The notes beneath the pieces are model-generated. The model saw nothing but the letters and a program-made list of their open reading frames with translations, was not told the DNA's origin and made no database searches. From an uncultured Clostridia bacterium (GTDB lineage: Bacteria; Bacillota; Clostridia; Lachnospirales; Anaerotignaceae), in the NCBI GenBank assembly GCA_944377425.1, contig CALWEX010000004.1:1-34524 (forward strand): a stretch of 34,524 nucleotides of DNA, read 5' to 3'. Of the stretch, positions 1-7,251 are shown piece after piece. The first letter of the stretch is position 1, and every line of letters begins with the position of its first letter. The translations under genes and the position numbers were made by a program.

Positions 1-475
1 CGCTCAACTTGTCATCTATAGGGCCAAAAAGCATTTTACACCATAAGTCGTAAGATACAGGAATATCGCTGTTTTCTATATTTTTATCAGCAGAGTTAAG
101 GCCTAATTTTTTCAATACGCTTTGTGCTTGTTTATATGTAACAGATTCCATAGGGTTAAATATGTCACCTTCGCCAAGCATAATACCTTCATTGCATACA
201 TTATTAACATAACCGCAATACCAATCACTTTCCGTTACATCAGAAAAATTACTTCCGCCGTTTATTCCTCCGTTTCCAAAAACTATAGAAATCATTCTTG
301 CGGCAAGTGCCCTGCTTACAGGATAATCAAATGTATAAACATCTGTGCCAGAAGGCATAGGAGCTTGTCCCTCACTTTGCAGTTTTGAACCCAAACTTAT
401 AATATCTGTAAAAGAACAGCCGCTTAAAAATATTGTTGCAGCACACAGTGTTGCAATTATTCTAAGTATTGCCAT
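1..475 (-). CDS. Lipoprotein with S-layer-homology (SLH) domain, partial at left edge
   Basis: The reading frame starts with ATG at 475 and runs off the left edge after 158 complete codons with no stop. A strong ribosome site (GGGGAGGTGG) lies just upstream. Residues 1-20 form a lipoprotein signal peptide with lipobox LSGC and the lipidated Cys at position 20. A segment from about residue 45 to 115 fits an SLH repeat: VSRALAARM, then FSDVTESDWYCGYV, then NEGIMLGEGDIFNP. In this family SLH repeats bind secondary cell-wall polymer or are reused in cell-surface proteins. Infer a membrane-anchored, surface-exposed protein; its maturation would need the signal peptidase II encoded nearby at 777-1235. 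The C-terminal function is outside the window and unknown. Confidence 0.8.
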   Translation of the reverse strand, partial: MAILRIIATLCAATIFLSGCSFTDIISLGSKLQSEGQAPMPSGTDVYTFDYPVSRALAARMISIVFGNGGINGGSNFSDVTESDWYCGYVNNVCNEGIMLGEGDIFNPMESVTYKQAQSVLKKLGLNSADKNIENSDIPVSYDLWCKMLFGPIDDKLS

Positions 476-523
476 TTTCACCACCTCCCCTCAATATATG
501 CTGCATAATAATTATTTATTCTA

Positions 524-562
524 AAACAAAAAAACAGACAGCTTAAAATTTTAAACTGTCTG
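524..562 (-). terminator. Intrinsic terminator downstream of the 6S-like RNA
   Basis: A near-perfect dyad pairs CAGACAG (535-541) with CTGTCTG (556-562) around a TTAAAATTTTAA core. Read on the minus strand it is followed by TTTTTTTGTTTT. It would stop transcription of the RNA and any lspA read-through before the SLH lipoprotein gene. Confidence 0.7.
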
Positions 563-572
563 ATAAATAGAA

Positions 573-762
573 AAAAATAATCCCGAACTGCCGTTCCGAC
601 TTTTTGACACCTAGCCGAAGCCAGGTGGGTGTCCGCAAGAACTTATTTTGCCTTCCTCAGCCCAAAGGGAATTAGTAAGAGGCCTGGCATATCAGCTCAG
701 TATAGGACTCCCGTATCAATAATGTAGGTTCAAAATAATCGGTTATCGAACAATCCAGGAAT
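573..762 (-). ncRNA. ssrS: Probable 6S RNA (RNA polymerase holoenzyme-binding RNA)
   Basis: This stretch of about 190 nt is GC-richer than its surroundings and has no open frame. On the minus strand the 5' end (TCCTGGATTGTTCG) can pair with the 3' end (CGGCAGTTCGGGA) to form a long, G-U-rich, bulged terminal stem, directly followed by TTATTTTTTT. Inside are the segments GAACCTACATT, CGGGAGTCCTATACTGAGC, a GCGGACACCCACCTGG motif and a CTTCGG-capped hairpin. The long closed rod with a central unpaired region is the 6S architecture, and these motifs resemble clostridial 6S RNAs as I remember them. 6S RNA sequesters sigma-A holoenzyme in stationary phase. No covariance model was run, so another structured RNA remains possible. 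Ends are approximate. Confidence 0.7.
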
Positions 763-776
763 ATTAAACTTAATTA

Positions 777-1226
777 TTATTTATATTTAGTTTTTAAAGA
801 GCTTATAAAGAAAGATATAAAGCCTAAAACTATAAATAAATCAGCTAAATTAAATATAGGCGCTTTTTTGAATTTTATATAAATAAAATCTGTAACAGAA
901 CCGTTTTTTAGCCTGTCAATAAGGTTGGATAACGCACCACCCAAGCATATACAAAAGCAAGTTTTAGACACATTAAAACTTGTTTTAAACATTGCCGGAA
1001 TCACAGTAATAAGTGAAACTAAACATACAGCTCCACTAATTACTTTAACACAAAAAGGGTTGTTTTCAAGCCTATTATAAGAAAAGCCCCTATTCTTTTT
1101 GTGCCATAAATAGACTTTATTTTTTATAATCTCTTTCTTTTCTTCAATATACAGCTTATCACTTATCAGCTTTTTTGTAAATAGGTCTGAGCATATTATA
1201 CTCAAAACAATTAAAGCATATACCAA
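777..1226 (-). CDS. lspA: Lipoprotein signal peptidase (signal peptidase II)
   Basis: This polytopic membrane aspartyl protease removes the signal peptide of diacylglyceryl-modified prolipoproteins in front of the lipidated Cys. Conserved blocks are visible: DLFTKK near the N-terminus, the HKKNRGFSYN block (a diverged form of the usual NxGAAF motif), and the catalytic region GGALSNLIDRLKNGSVTDFI...FNLADLF carrying the two catalytic Asp residues. There are about four hydrophobic helices. The frame opens with GTG at 1235, but the GGAG ribosome site touches that codon. TTG at 1226, eight bases after GGAG, is the better start and gives 149 residues. Likely substrates in this window are the SLH lipoprotein and the ABC binding lipoprotein at 5996-7066. 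Confidence 0.88.
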   Translation of the reverse strand: MVYALIVLSIICSDLFTKKLISDKLYIEEKKEIIKNKVYLWHKKNRGFSYNRLENNPFCVKVISGAVCLVSLITVIPAMFKTSFNVSKTCFCICLGGALSNLIDRLKNGSVTDFIYIKFKKAPIFNLADLFIVLGFISFFISSLKTKYK

Positions 1227-1520
1227 ATGAACCACTCCATATTAAGGAATTAGAACTGTAAAATATTGTATTGCTTTTGTTTTTTTATTTTAACACAAAA
1301 TTTTCAATATGAGAATACATATTTTAAAAAATAATATAAACTTTATATTAAATGGAACATACAAAATAAAAAAATATCACATTTTCAACAAATAATTACA
1401 GTTATACCCTAAAATATTAAACATATTTTACATCATCAACAATGTGTTGTATTGCAATTAGTCTAAAAAGTTTATGTAATAAATTTAAATCCGGCTAAGT
1501 TTAATGAAAAGAGAGTTAAT

Positions 1521-1819
1521 ATGAAGCGTAAAAATTTTTTCAGAGTAAAACAAAAGATACCCAATAATTACTGCAATAATTTTATGACTCTTAGAGATAT
1601 AAAATACTTACAGACATTAAACTTGAGTCTATACGTGAAAAAATTAAGTACCCTGAGCATTAAGGCGGATATTACTTCTATAATTCTTCAAATAGCAGCA
1701 CAGAAAATTCAAATACTTATTTCAGCCGTTTAGCTGAGCTTCAGAATCAAAAACTTAAATTAGAAAACAAAAAAGAGGAGTATGACACAGTAAAATCTAA
1801 AATTGAAGCATACTCATAA
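1521..1819 (+). pseudogene. Possible decayed coding relic, interrupted by stops
   Basis: A ribosome-site-like AGAGAG precedes ATG at 1521, but that frame (70 residues to 1733) is low complexity and unconvincing. The frame that ends at TAA 1817-1819 looks more protein-like. It contains DIKLESIREKIKYPEH, then a Ser/Asn-rich linker, then a charged heptad-like helix, LAELQNQKLKLENKKEEY. That frame is broken by TAA at 1529, 1565, 1577 and 1661 and TAG at 1592. The run AAAAATTTTTT near 1530 could have let the ATG frame slip into it. The DIKLESIREKIK helix recalls the C-terminus of the anti-sigma factor FlgM, but no flagellar genes lie nearby and this is weak. It could also be chance open sequence in AT-rich DNA. 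Confidence 0.3.
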
Positions 1820-1987
1820 TTCCAAAGCTTCTATTCCCAAAATAATATATACTTTTTTTGACATAAAATAGATTTATTTCAAATTTTTAAAAAAGTCTAA
1901 ATCAAGTTTCTTTATATTATAAAAATTTATTACTGTAAAAAATATTTAATAAGTATTTTAATCGACATAATGAGGCATAATAAAATC

Positions 1988-2016
1988 TTGTATAAACACT
2001 GCACAAGTATTATAAT
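1988..2016 (+). promoter_or_regulatory. Sigma-A promoter for fba
   Basis: TTGTAT (1988-1993) and a perfect TATAAT (2011-2016) are separated by 17 bp. Transcription would start near 2023, leaving a leader of about 45 nt before the aldolase start. Confidence 0.7.
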
Positions 2017-2067
2017 TAACAATAAGAAGTAATATTATTTTTTACTAATGAAAGGTGGTTTCTTCCA

Positions 2068-3015
2068 ATGGCTTTAGTAACTACGAAAAACATGTTTGAA
2101 AAAGCATTTAAAGGAAATTATTCTATAGGCGCATTTAATATCAATAATATGGAGATTATTCAGGGTGTTATTGAAGCTTGTAAAAAGCATAACTCAGCTG
2201 TAATACTTCAGGTTTCAAAAAGCGCACTTAAATACGCTCACCCTCTTTACCTTAAAAAAATGGTAGAAGCGGCTATAGAGGAAACCGGTCTTGACGTTGC
2301 CCTTCATCTTGATCATGGTGCTGACTTTGAAATATGCAAAGAGTGCATTGATTACGGTTTCACATCAGTTATGTTTGATGGTTCTCATTTTGACTACGAG
2401 GAAAATGTGGCTAAAACAAAAGAAATTGTTGACTATGCACATGCAAGAGGCGTAGTTGTAGAAGCTGAACTTGGCAAGCTTGCCGGAGTAGAAGATGAAG
2501 TAAATGTTGCCGCAGGAAATGCCACATACACAGACCCTGACCAAGCTGTTGATTTTGTAAAACGCACAGGTGTTGATTCTTTAGCAGTTGCTATAGGCAC
2601 AAGCCATGGCGCTTACAAGTTTAAAGGCGAAGCCAAACTTGACTTTGAAAGACTTCAAACCATAACGGATAAACTTGAGGCAGCAGGGTTCCACAACTAT
2701 CCTATTGTTCTTCATGGTGCATCATCAGTTGACCAGAACGCCGTTGCAACATGCAATGAGTACGGCGGCCAGATTAAAGGCGCAAAAGGTATTCCAGTTG
2801 AAATGTTAAGAAAAGCTTCTTCAATGGCTGTTTGCAAAATTAACATGGATACAGACATTCGTCTTGCCATGACTGCAGCTGTAAGAAAAGCCCTTGCAGA
2901 AAAACCAGAAGCTTTTGACCCTCGCGGATATTTAGGCGATGCAAGAAACGATATTGTTGCAATGGTAGAAAGCAAAATAATAAATGTTTTAGGCAGTACC
3001 GACTCAATGAAATAA
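2068..3015 (+). CDS. fba: Class II fructose-1,6-bisphosphate aldolase
   Basis: This zinc-dependent aldolase interconverts fructose-1,6-bisphosphate with dihydroxyacetone phosphate and glyceraldehyde-3-phosphate in cytosolic glycolysis and gluconeogenesis. The 315 residues match the usual class II length. Visible motifs in order are NINNMEIIQ, HLDHGADF (catalytic Asp and first zinc His), VEAELGKLAG, GTSHGAYKFKG (zinc His), LHGASSV (zinc His) and NMDTDIRLA, the phosphate-binding segment. Related tagatose-bisphosphate aldolases share these motifs, but no tagatose genes are nearby. The start follows AAAGGTGG at 2051-2058. It has its own promoter upstream and a strong terminator downstream, so it is probably monocistronic. 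Confidence 0.95.
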   Translation: MALVTTKNMFEKAFKGNYSIGAFNINNMEIIQGVIEACKKHNSAVILQVSKSALKYAHPLYLKKMVEAAIEETGLDVALHLDHGADFEICKECIDYGFTSVMFDGSHFDYEENVAKTKEIVDYAHARGVVVEAELGKLAGVEDEVNVAAGNATYTDPDQAVDFVKRTGVDSLAVAIGTSHGAYKFKGEAKLDFERLQTITDKLEAAGFHNYPIVLHGASSVDQNAVATCNEYGGQIKGAKGIPVEMLRKASSMAVCKINMDTDIRLAMTAAVRKALAEKPEAFDPRGYLGDARNDIVAMVESKIINVLGSTDSMK

Positions 3016-3033
3016 TTAAATATTGTAAAAACT

Positions 3034-3063
3034 ATACGCGCCTTTTGCGGCGCGTATTTTTAT
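3034..3063 (+). terminator. Intrinsic terminator of fba
   Basis: ATACGCGCC (3034-3042) pairs with GGCGCGTAT (3049-3057) over a six-base loop, and a T-run follows. It ends only about ten bases before the ribosome site of the next gene. Confidence 0.88.
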
Positions 3064-3080
3064 AGAAAAAGGAGATATTT

Positions 3081-3569
3081 ATGTCATTATCAATAAGAAC
3101 CGCAGCTCTTTCCGATTTGGATATTGTAACAGAAATTGAGGCAAAGTGCTTTCCAAAAAGCGAAGCCGCAACAAAAGAAATTTTTAGACAAAGAATTATT
3201 ACTTTCCCAAACTCATTTTTAATAGCCTTTGAAGACAACAAACCAATAGGTTTTATAAATGGCTGTGTAACCAATTCATTTTTTATATTAGATGAAATGT
3301 TTGAAAATGTAAATTATCATAACCCTAACGGTTCATATCAGGCAGTATTTGGCCTTGATGTTATACCAGAAAAAAGGCGCTGCGGTATAGCTGCATTTCT
3401 TATGAGCACAATGATTGAAAACTCAAAAAAATTCGGCCGTACAGGCATGATACTTACATGTAAAAAAGAACTTATACATTATTATGAAAAATTCGGTTAT
3501 AAAAACCTTGGTGTTTCAAAATCAGTCCATGGCGGAGCCGTTTGGTATGATATGATACTTGATTTTTAA
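3081..3569 (+). CDS. GNAT-family N-acetyltransferase
   Basis: This 162-residue protein carries one GCN5-related acetyltransferase fold. The N-terminal RTAALSDLDIVTEIE segment is the usual strand 1/helix 1. The acetyl-CoA-binding motif A is VFGLDVIPEKRRCGIAAFL, with RRCGIA as the pyrophosphate loop, and motif B is HYYEKFGYKNLG. It resembles the small amine acetyltransferases, but the substrate cannot be read from sequence. The ATG follows AAAGGAG at about 7 bp. It lies just after the fba terminator with no clear promoter of its own, so it may depend on read-through. Confidence 0.85.
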   Translation: MSLSIRTAALSDLDIVTEIEAKCFPKSEAATKEIFRQRIITFPNSFLIAFEDNKPIGFINGCVTNSFFILDEMFENVNYHNPNGSYQAVFGLDVIPEKRRCGIAAFLMSTMIENSKKFGRTGMILTCKKELIHYYEKFGYKNLGVSKSVHGGAVWYDMILDF

Positions 3570-3687
3570 CCTTAGAATAAGTAAATCAAAACACTATATT
3601 ACTTTTATTTTTTATTAAACTTGTTGTATAAAAAACTATTCTGTTTAAAAATACAGCAAAAAAATGTATTAAAAATTTCATTTAATG

Positions 3688-3716
3688 TTGAAAATTTCAG
3701 CCAAATGTACTATAAT
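3688..3716 (+). promoter_or_regulatory. Sigma-A promoter for the cytidylate-kinase-like gene
   Basis: TTGAAA (3688-3693) and TATAAT (3711-3716) are separated by exactly 17 bp, about 40 bp upstream of the start codon. Confidence 0.8.
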
Positions 3717-3757
3717 TAATTTATAAAGTAGTTGTTTTGATAAAGGGGGCAATCAGT

Positions 3758-4390
3758 ATGAAGAACGCAATTATTACTATAAGCAGGCAGTACGGCAGCG
3801 GCGGAAGGAAAATAGCTGAACTTTTAGCAAAAGAACTTAATATACCTTATTATGACAATGAACTTATTTCATTGGCTGCTGAAAAAAGCGGAATAAAAGA
3901 TGAGCTTTTTAAAGAAGCTGAGCTTCAGGCTGGAAACAACTTCCTTTATCTGCTTTCAAGGCTTGGTCCTGAAACACAAATATACGGTATGCCTTTTAAC
4001 GAGAAAATATTCAGTGTTCAGTCACAGGTAATCCGTGATGTGGCTTCAAGCGGACCATGTGTTATTTTAGGAAGATGCGCTGATTATGTATTAAAAGATT
4101 ACCAGAGCTGCGTAAATATTTATACATATGCTTCATTCCAAACAAGAGTAGCCAGAGCAATTACGGACTATGGTCTTGACAGGAACAACGCTGAAAAAGA
4201 AGTACGTAAAGTAGATAAAGCTCGTGAGGCTTATTACAACTATCATACAGGCAATAAATGGGGAGACCCGAACAACTACGATTTAATGCTTAATATGAAT
4301 TATATCGATGCTCAGTCAGCTGTTAAATTAATAGTTGAATATCTTGATTTAAGAAAAGACGATGAGCATAGAAAACCTTATAACAACTAA
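3758..4390 (+). CDS. Cytidylate kinase-like family protein
   Basis: This P-loop protein of 210 residues starts with a short strand, then the Walker-A-like segment SRQYGSGGRKIA, as in the cytidylate-kinase-like family found widely in Clostridia. GRCADYVL in mid-protein and the Arg-rich ARAITDYGL segment fit a lid and nucleoside monophosphate kinase fold. True CMP kinase (Cmk) differs in sequence, so activity on CMP is an inference and the substrate is open. An in-frame TTG lies at 3737, but the AAAGGGGG ribosome site at 3741-3748 sits downstream of it and ten bases before ATG 3758, which decides the start. It has its own promoter and terminator. Confidence 0.82.
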   Translation: MKNAIITISRQYGSGGRKIAELLAKELNIPYYDNELISLAAEKSGIKDELFKEAELQAGNNFLYLLSRLGPETQIYGMPFNEKIFSVQSQVIRDVASSGPCVILGRCADYVLKDYQSCVNIYTYASFQTRVARAITDYGLDRNNAEKEVRKVDKAREAYYNYHTGNKWGDPNNYDLMLNMNYIDAQSAVKLIVEYLDLRKDDEHRKPYNN

Positions 4391-4473
4391 AAAATTAAGT
4401 ATTAAAGCTTAAAAAGCTAATAAAATAAATTCTTAGCTTTAACACATAAAAATTAATTAAATTATAATCATGG

Positions 4474-4500
4474 CCACCGGCTTAGCCGGTGGTTTTGTCT
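4474..4500 (+). terminator. Intrinsic terminator of the kinase-like gene
   Basis: CCACCGGC (4474-4481) and GCCGGTGG (4485-4492) form a perfect stem with a three-base loop, followed by TTTTGT. Confidence 0.85.
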
Positions 4501-4512
4501 TGATTAAGCGCA

Positions 4513-4555
4513 CAACAAAAGAGAGCGGCAAATTAAAACCGCTCTCTTATTTTTA
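4513..4555 (-). terminator. Intrinsic terminator of the ABC importer operon
   Basis: AAGAGAGCGG (4519-4528) pairs with CCGCTCTCTT (4539-4548). Minus-strand reading gives TTTTGTTG after the stem and plus-strand reading gives ATTTTTAAC, so it can work in both directions between the convergent transcripts. Confidence 0.82.
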
Positions 4556-4579
4556 ACTTATATTTCAGTAAACAGAAAT

Positions 4580-5224
4580 TTATAAAATACCGTTTTTAAA
4601 ATCTTCTATAAATTTGCTGTCTATTTCATTAACGCTCACATCTTTTATAATTTCAACCGGATTTTTGTTCATTATTTTAATATAGTCAGACATTAGAATA
4701 GCTTCGTCAATATCATGGGTAACTAAAAAACATGTTTTCCCCTTTAGATATTTTTTCATGCTGTTTATTATATTCTTTTTCAAAGCCTCGTCAATTCCCT
4801 TAAAAGGCTCATCAAATATATAAATATCAGCGTTTTTTAAAAGACATCTGCCAATGGCCGCCCTTCTTTTCATTCCGCCGCTCAGTTCGTTTATATATAA
4901 ATCTGCCGTATTTTGCATACCCAAAAGCTCTAACACTTTACTGCAAAGACTTTCGTCATTACTGGAAACCATAATATTCTCTTTAACTGTAAAATTTTCA
5001 AGAAGCCTGTCTTCCTGAAATACAACAGAAAAGCTTTTGTTTTCAATACCCAAGATACTGCCCTTATCAGGTTTTTCAAAGCCCAAAAGCATATTAATAA
5101 GCGTTGTTTTTCCGCCGCCTGACGGGCCTAAAAGAGATGTTGTAACCCCTTCATTTAGGCACATGCCAAAATCTGAAAACACAGGTTTTTCATAAGCTTT
5201 AAATATATTATTAAAACAAATCAT
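4580..5224 (-). CDS. ABC transporter ATPase, NitT/TauT type
   Basis: This is the energising subunit of a small-molecule importer. The 214 residues contain Walker A GPSGGGKTTL (about 33-42), Q-loop VFQEDRLLENF, signature LSGGMKRR, Walker B IYIFDEPFKGID and the switch His in LVTHDIDEA. Best relatives are the SsuB/TauB/ThiZ class of nitrate, sulfonate and pyrimidine importers. ATG 5224 follows AAGGTGA, which also holds the TGA stop of the permease gene, so the two are translationally coupled. It is shorter than typical SsuB (about 250), ending soon after the D-loop and H-loop region. Confidence 0.92.
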   Translation of the reverse strand: MICFNNIFKAYEKPVFSDFGMCLNEGVTTSLLGPSGGGKTTLINMLLGFEKPDKGSILGIENKSFSVVFQEDRLLENFTVKENIMVSSNDESLCSKVLELLGMQNTADLYINELSGGMKRRAAIGRCLLKNADIYIFDEPFKGIDEALKKNIINSMKKYLKGKTCFLVTHDIDEAILMSDYIKIMNKNPVEIIKDVSVNEIDSKFIEDFKNGIL

Positions 5225-5230
5225 ACTTTT

Positions 5231-5980
5231 TCACCTTGACTTTGTAAACCTGTTAAGCAAAGCTTTGAAAGCTTTTTCTGCAATAATACTTAAAATAATA
5301 ACAGTAAGAGTCCACGCAAAAAGCTCTGGTGTTTCTATGTATATTTTAGACTCATAAAGCTTTCTGCCTATAGACAGTTTAGGCGTGCTTATAACTTCCG
5401 CCGCTATACCACTTTTCCACGCAAAGCCTAAGCCTGTTACACATGCAGTTTTAAAATATGGCATAACCTGAGGTATGTATATCATTTTAATTTTTCTTTT
5501 AGCTGTAAAATTAAAAACATCTGCCATCTCCAAAAGCTTGTAGTCCGTTTCTTTAAAACCTTGAAGCACATTACTCCATACCATAGGCAGAACCATTAAA
5601 AAAGCAATAAAAGCTGGCACATGCCCTGAGTTCATCCAAAGCAAAGCAAGAATTATAAAAGACGCCACAGGAGCGGCTTTTATAACACTTAAAACAGGGT
5701 ATACAAAGTTATAAACCAAGTTATATTGATAAGAAAACCATGCTAAAACTACCCCGGCCGCAACAGCCAAAACAAAACCTATTACTACTCTTAAAAGAGA
5801 AAAAAAGACCGTACTCCAGAATTCAATACTGGTGCTCATACCAATAAAAGCGCGCAGGATATCACCTAATGTAGGTACAAGAAGTGATTTACCTATAAAA
5901 CAGCTTATTGCCTGATATATAAGCACCCATATTAAAACTGAAACGGCTTTTGATACAAATTCTTTACGGTCTTTTTTCAA
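5231..5980 (-). CDS. ABC transporter permease, NitT/TauT type
   Basis: This is the membrane channel of the importer: 249 residues with about six hydrophobic helices. The coupling-helix region MADVFNFTAKRKIKMIYIPQ contains the family EAA-like loop that docks on the ATPase, and GLGFAWKSGIAAEVIS follows, typical of SsuC/TauC. The start is TTG at 5980; GGATGAG about 8 bp upstream overlaps the stop of the binding-protein gene, and the only nearby ATG leads to an immediate stop. Middle gene of a tightly packed binding protein-permease-ATPase operon. Confidence 0.92.
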   Translation of the reverse strand: MKKDRKEFVSKAVSVLIWVLIYQAISCFIGKSLLVPTLGDILRAFIGMSTSIEFWSTVFFSLLRVVIGFVLAVAAGVVLAWFSYQYNLVYNFVYPVLSVIKAAPVASFIILALLWMNSGHVPAFIAFLMVLPMVWSNVLQGFKETDYKLLEMADVFNFTAKRKIKMIYIPQVMPYFKTACVTGLGFAWKSGIAAEVISTPKLSIGRKLYESKIYIETPELFAWTLTVIILSIIAEKAFKALLNRFTKSR

Positions 5981-5995
5981 CTTAAAAACTCATCC

Positions 5996-7066
5996 TTATC
6001 CGGCATAATAAAAGTCATCAGCTGGCAAACTGCCGCCTATTGATTTAGGTTTTGCCTCATTCATAATATTGAGAAAACTTTCCATTACGCCCTTCATTTC
6101 GTCACCATCTATATAGTAAATACTGCATTTAGGTATTGCCTCTTTTGCAACGGTTTCATCATCTATAATACCATAAGAAACAACATATTTTGCACTTTCT
6201 TCCACATTGTTGTTTACTTCCTCTATAGACTTTTTGTACTCATCAAGGAATAATTTTACTTCTTCTGGATGACTTTCGGCATACTCTTTTCTTATTATAA
6301 TACATCCCATAGGAAGTGTGTTAGGCATTTCGCCCTTTTCAACGCCTGAATATTCATCATAGCACTGGGCTATATCAAGCGCTACTCTTAAATCAGGATT
6401 TTTAGCAAGAGCAACATCAACATAAGGCTCAGGAAGAAGCGCATTATCAACTTCGCCTGATGCTACAGCCGCCGCTAATTCATCATGTGCCTGCATAAAG
6501 TTTACTGTTACATTTTCTGTTCCGCTTTGAGCTAAAATATAGTTTAAAACATATTCCGGCACGGCACCCTGACCTGATGAATTTATTGTTTTTCCAGCTA
6601 AATCAGAAACGGAATTAATTGTATCTCCGTTTTCAATAAGATAAAGAGTACCTAATGTGTTAACAGCTGCTACAACAACACCGCCTTCAGTTTTGTTGTA
6701 TATAGCCGCTGCTGAGTTTGAAGGTACAGCCGCCACATCAACCTCGCCTGAAATTACTTTGCTTACAACACTGTCTGGCGCTGTATCTATTGTAAAATTA
6801 TAATTGCCTTCTGCTGTGCCTTCATCCTGTGCTTTCATAAGCATAACAGCACCTATAGCTGTAGGCCCTTTAAGCATTGCAACATTCATCGCTTCACTCT
6901 CTGTGTCTGTTTCTTCTGATGCTGAAGAATCATTTACAATTTCAACCTGGACTCCGTCGCCTGAAGAAATTACATTGGATTTGCTTTCATTGGAGCTACA
7001 ACCTGCAAAAGCTGATACAGCTAAAACAACTGTTGCCAATAAAGATATAAATTTTTTAAAACTCAT
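5996..7066 (-). CDS. ABC importer substrate-binding lipoprotein, NMT1/SsuA-like
   Basis: This is the extracellular receptor of the importer (356 residues). Residues 1-23 are a lipoprotein signal ending in AFAGC with lipidated Cys 23, followed by a Ser/Glu-rich linker to about 58. The mature domain begins MNVAMLKGPTAIGAV, with repeated blocks such as SGEVDVAAVPSNSAAA and LAGKTINSSGQGAVPEYVL typical of NitT/TauT periplasmic-binding proteins. The substrate is not evident; sulfonates, nitrate and thiamine precursors are all bound by relatives, and no metabolic gene or riboswitch beside it points to one. ATG follows a perfect AAAGGAGG. First gene of the operon. Confidence 0.9.
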   Translation of the reverse strand: MSFKKFISLLATVVLAVSAFAGCSSNESKSNVISSGDGVQVEIVNDSSASEETDTESEAMNVAMLKGPTAIGAVMLMKAQDEGTAEGNYNFTIDTAPDSVVSKVISGEVDVAAVPSNSAAAIYNKTEGGVVVAAVNTLGTLYLIENGDTINSVSDLAGKTINSSGQGAVPEYVLNYILAQSGTENVTVNFMQAHDELAAAVASGEVDNALLPEPYVDVALAKNPDLRVALDIAQCYDEYSGVEKGEMPNTLPMGCIIIRKEYAESHPEEVKLFLDEYKKSIEEVNNNVEESAKYVVSYGIIDDETVAKEAIPKCSIYYIDGDEMKGVMESFLNIMNEAKPKSIGGSLPADDFYYAG

Positions 7067-7127
7067 TTTAAATTCCTCCTTTGTTATTTAGTATTAAACA
7101 ACAAACAGTGTAATATTTATTTAACTA

Positions 7128-7156
7128 AATATATCACTATGCAGAAACAACTTCAA
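7128..7156 (-). promoter_or_regulatory. Sigma-A promoter of the ABC importer operon
   Basis: On the minus strand TTGAAG (7151-7156) and TATATT (7128-7133) are 17 bp apart, roughly 60 bp ahead of the binding-protein start. No riboswitch-like fold was seen in the short leader. Confidence 0.7.
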
Positions 7157-7195
7157 TAAAAATTTTTGTTTCATTAAGCAAAATAATTTTATTTA

Positions 7196-7243
7196 TTATA
7201 CAAAATCAGCCGTTTTTGACGCAAAATATGCGCAAACACGGCT
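7196..7243 (-). terminator. Probable terminator of metA
   Basis: AGCCGT (7208-7213) pairs with ACGGCT (7238-7243), with additional TTTGCGCA/TGCG-type pairing inside. On the minus strand it is followed by GATTTTG and AT-rich sequence, a moderate U-tract. Confidence 0.6.
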
Positions 7244-7251
7244 AATTAATT

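Larger units (their letters stand above)
1236..2067. other. 832-bp AT-rich gap between lspA and fba
   Basis: No intact gene is convincing here. The gap holds a decayed coding relic (1521-1819) and the fba promoter (1988-2016). The remainder is very AT-rich, without a recognisable RNA, repeat or convincing lspA promoter. Confidence 0.6.

Noticed and set aside
122..388. An 88-codon open frame on plus near the left edge
   Set aside because: It is antisense to the SLH lipoprotein, which has a strong ribosome site, lipobox and domain match; the plus frame has none.
7067..7207. Possible TPP or other riboswitch before the ABC importer
   Set aside because: The leader after the mapped promoter is about 55 nt and AT-rich, too short and unstructured; no conserved riboswitch core is present.
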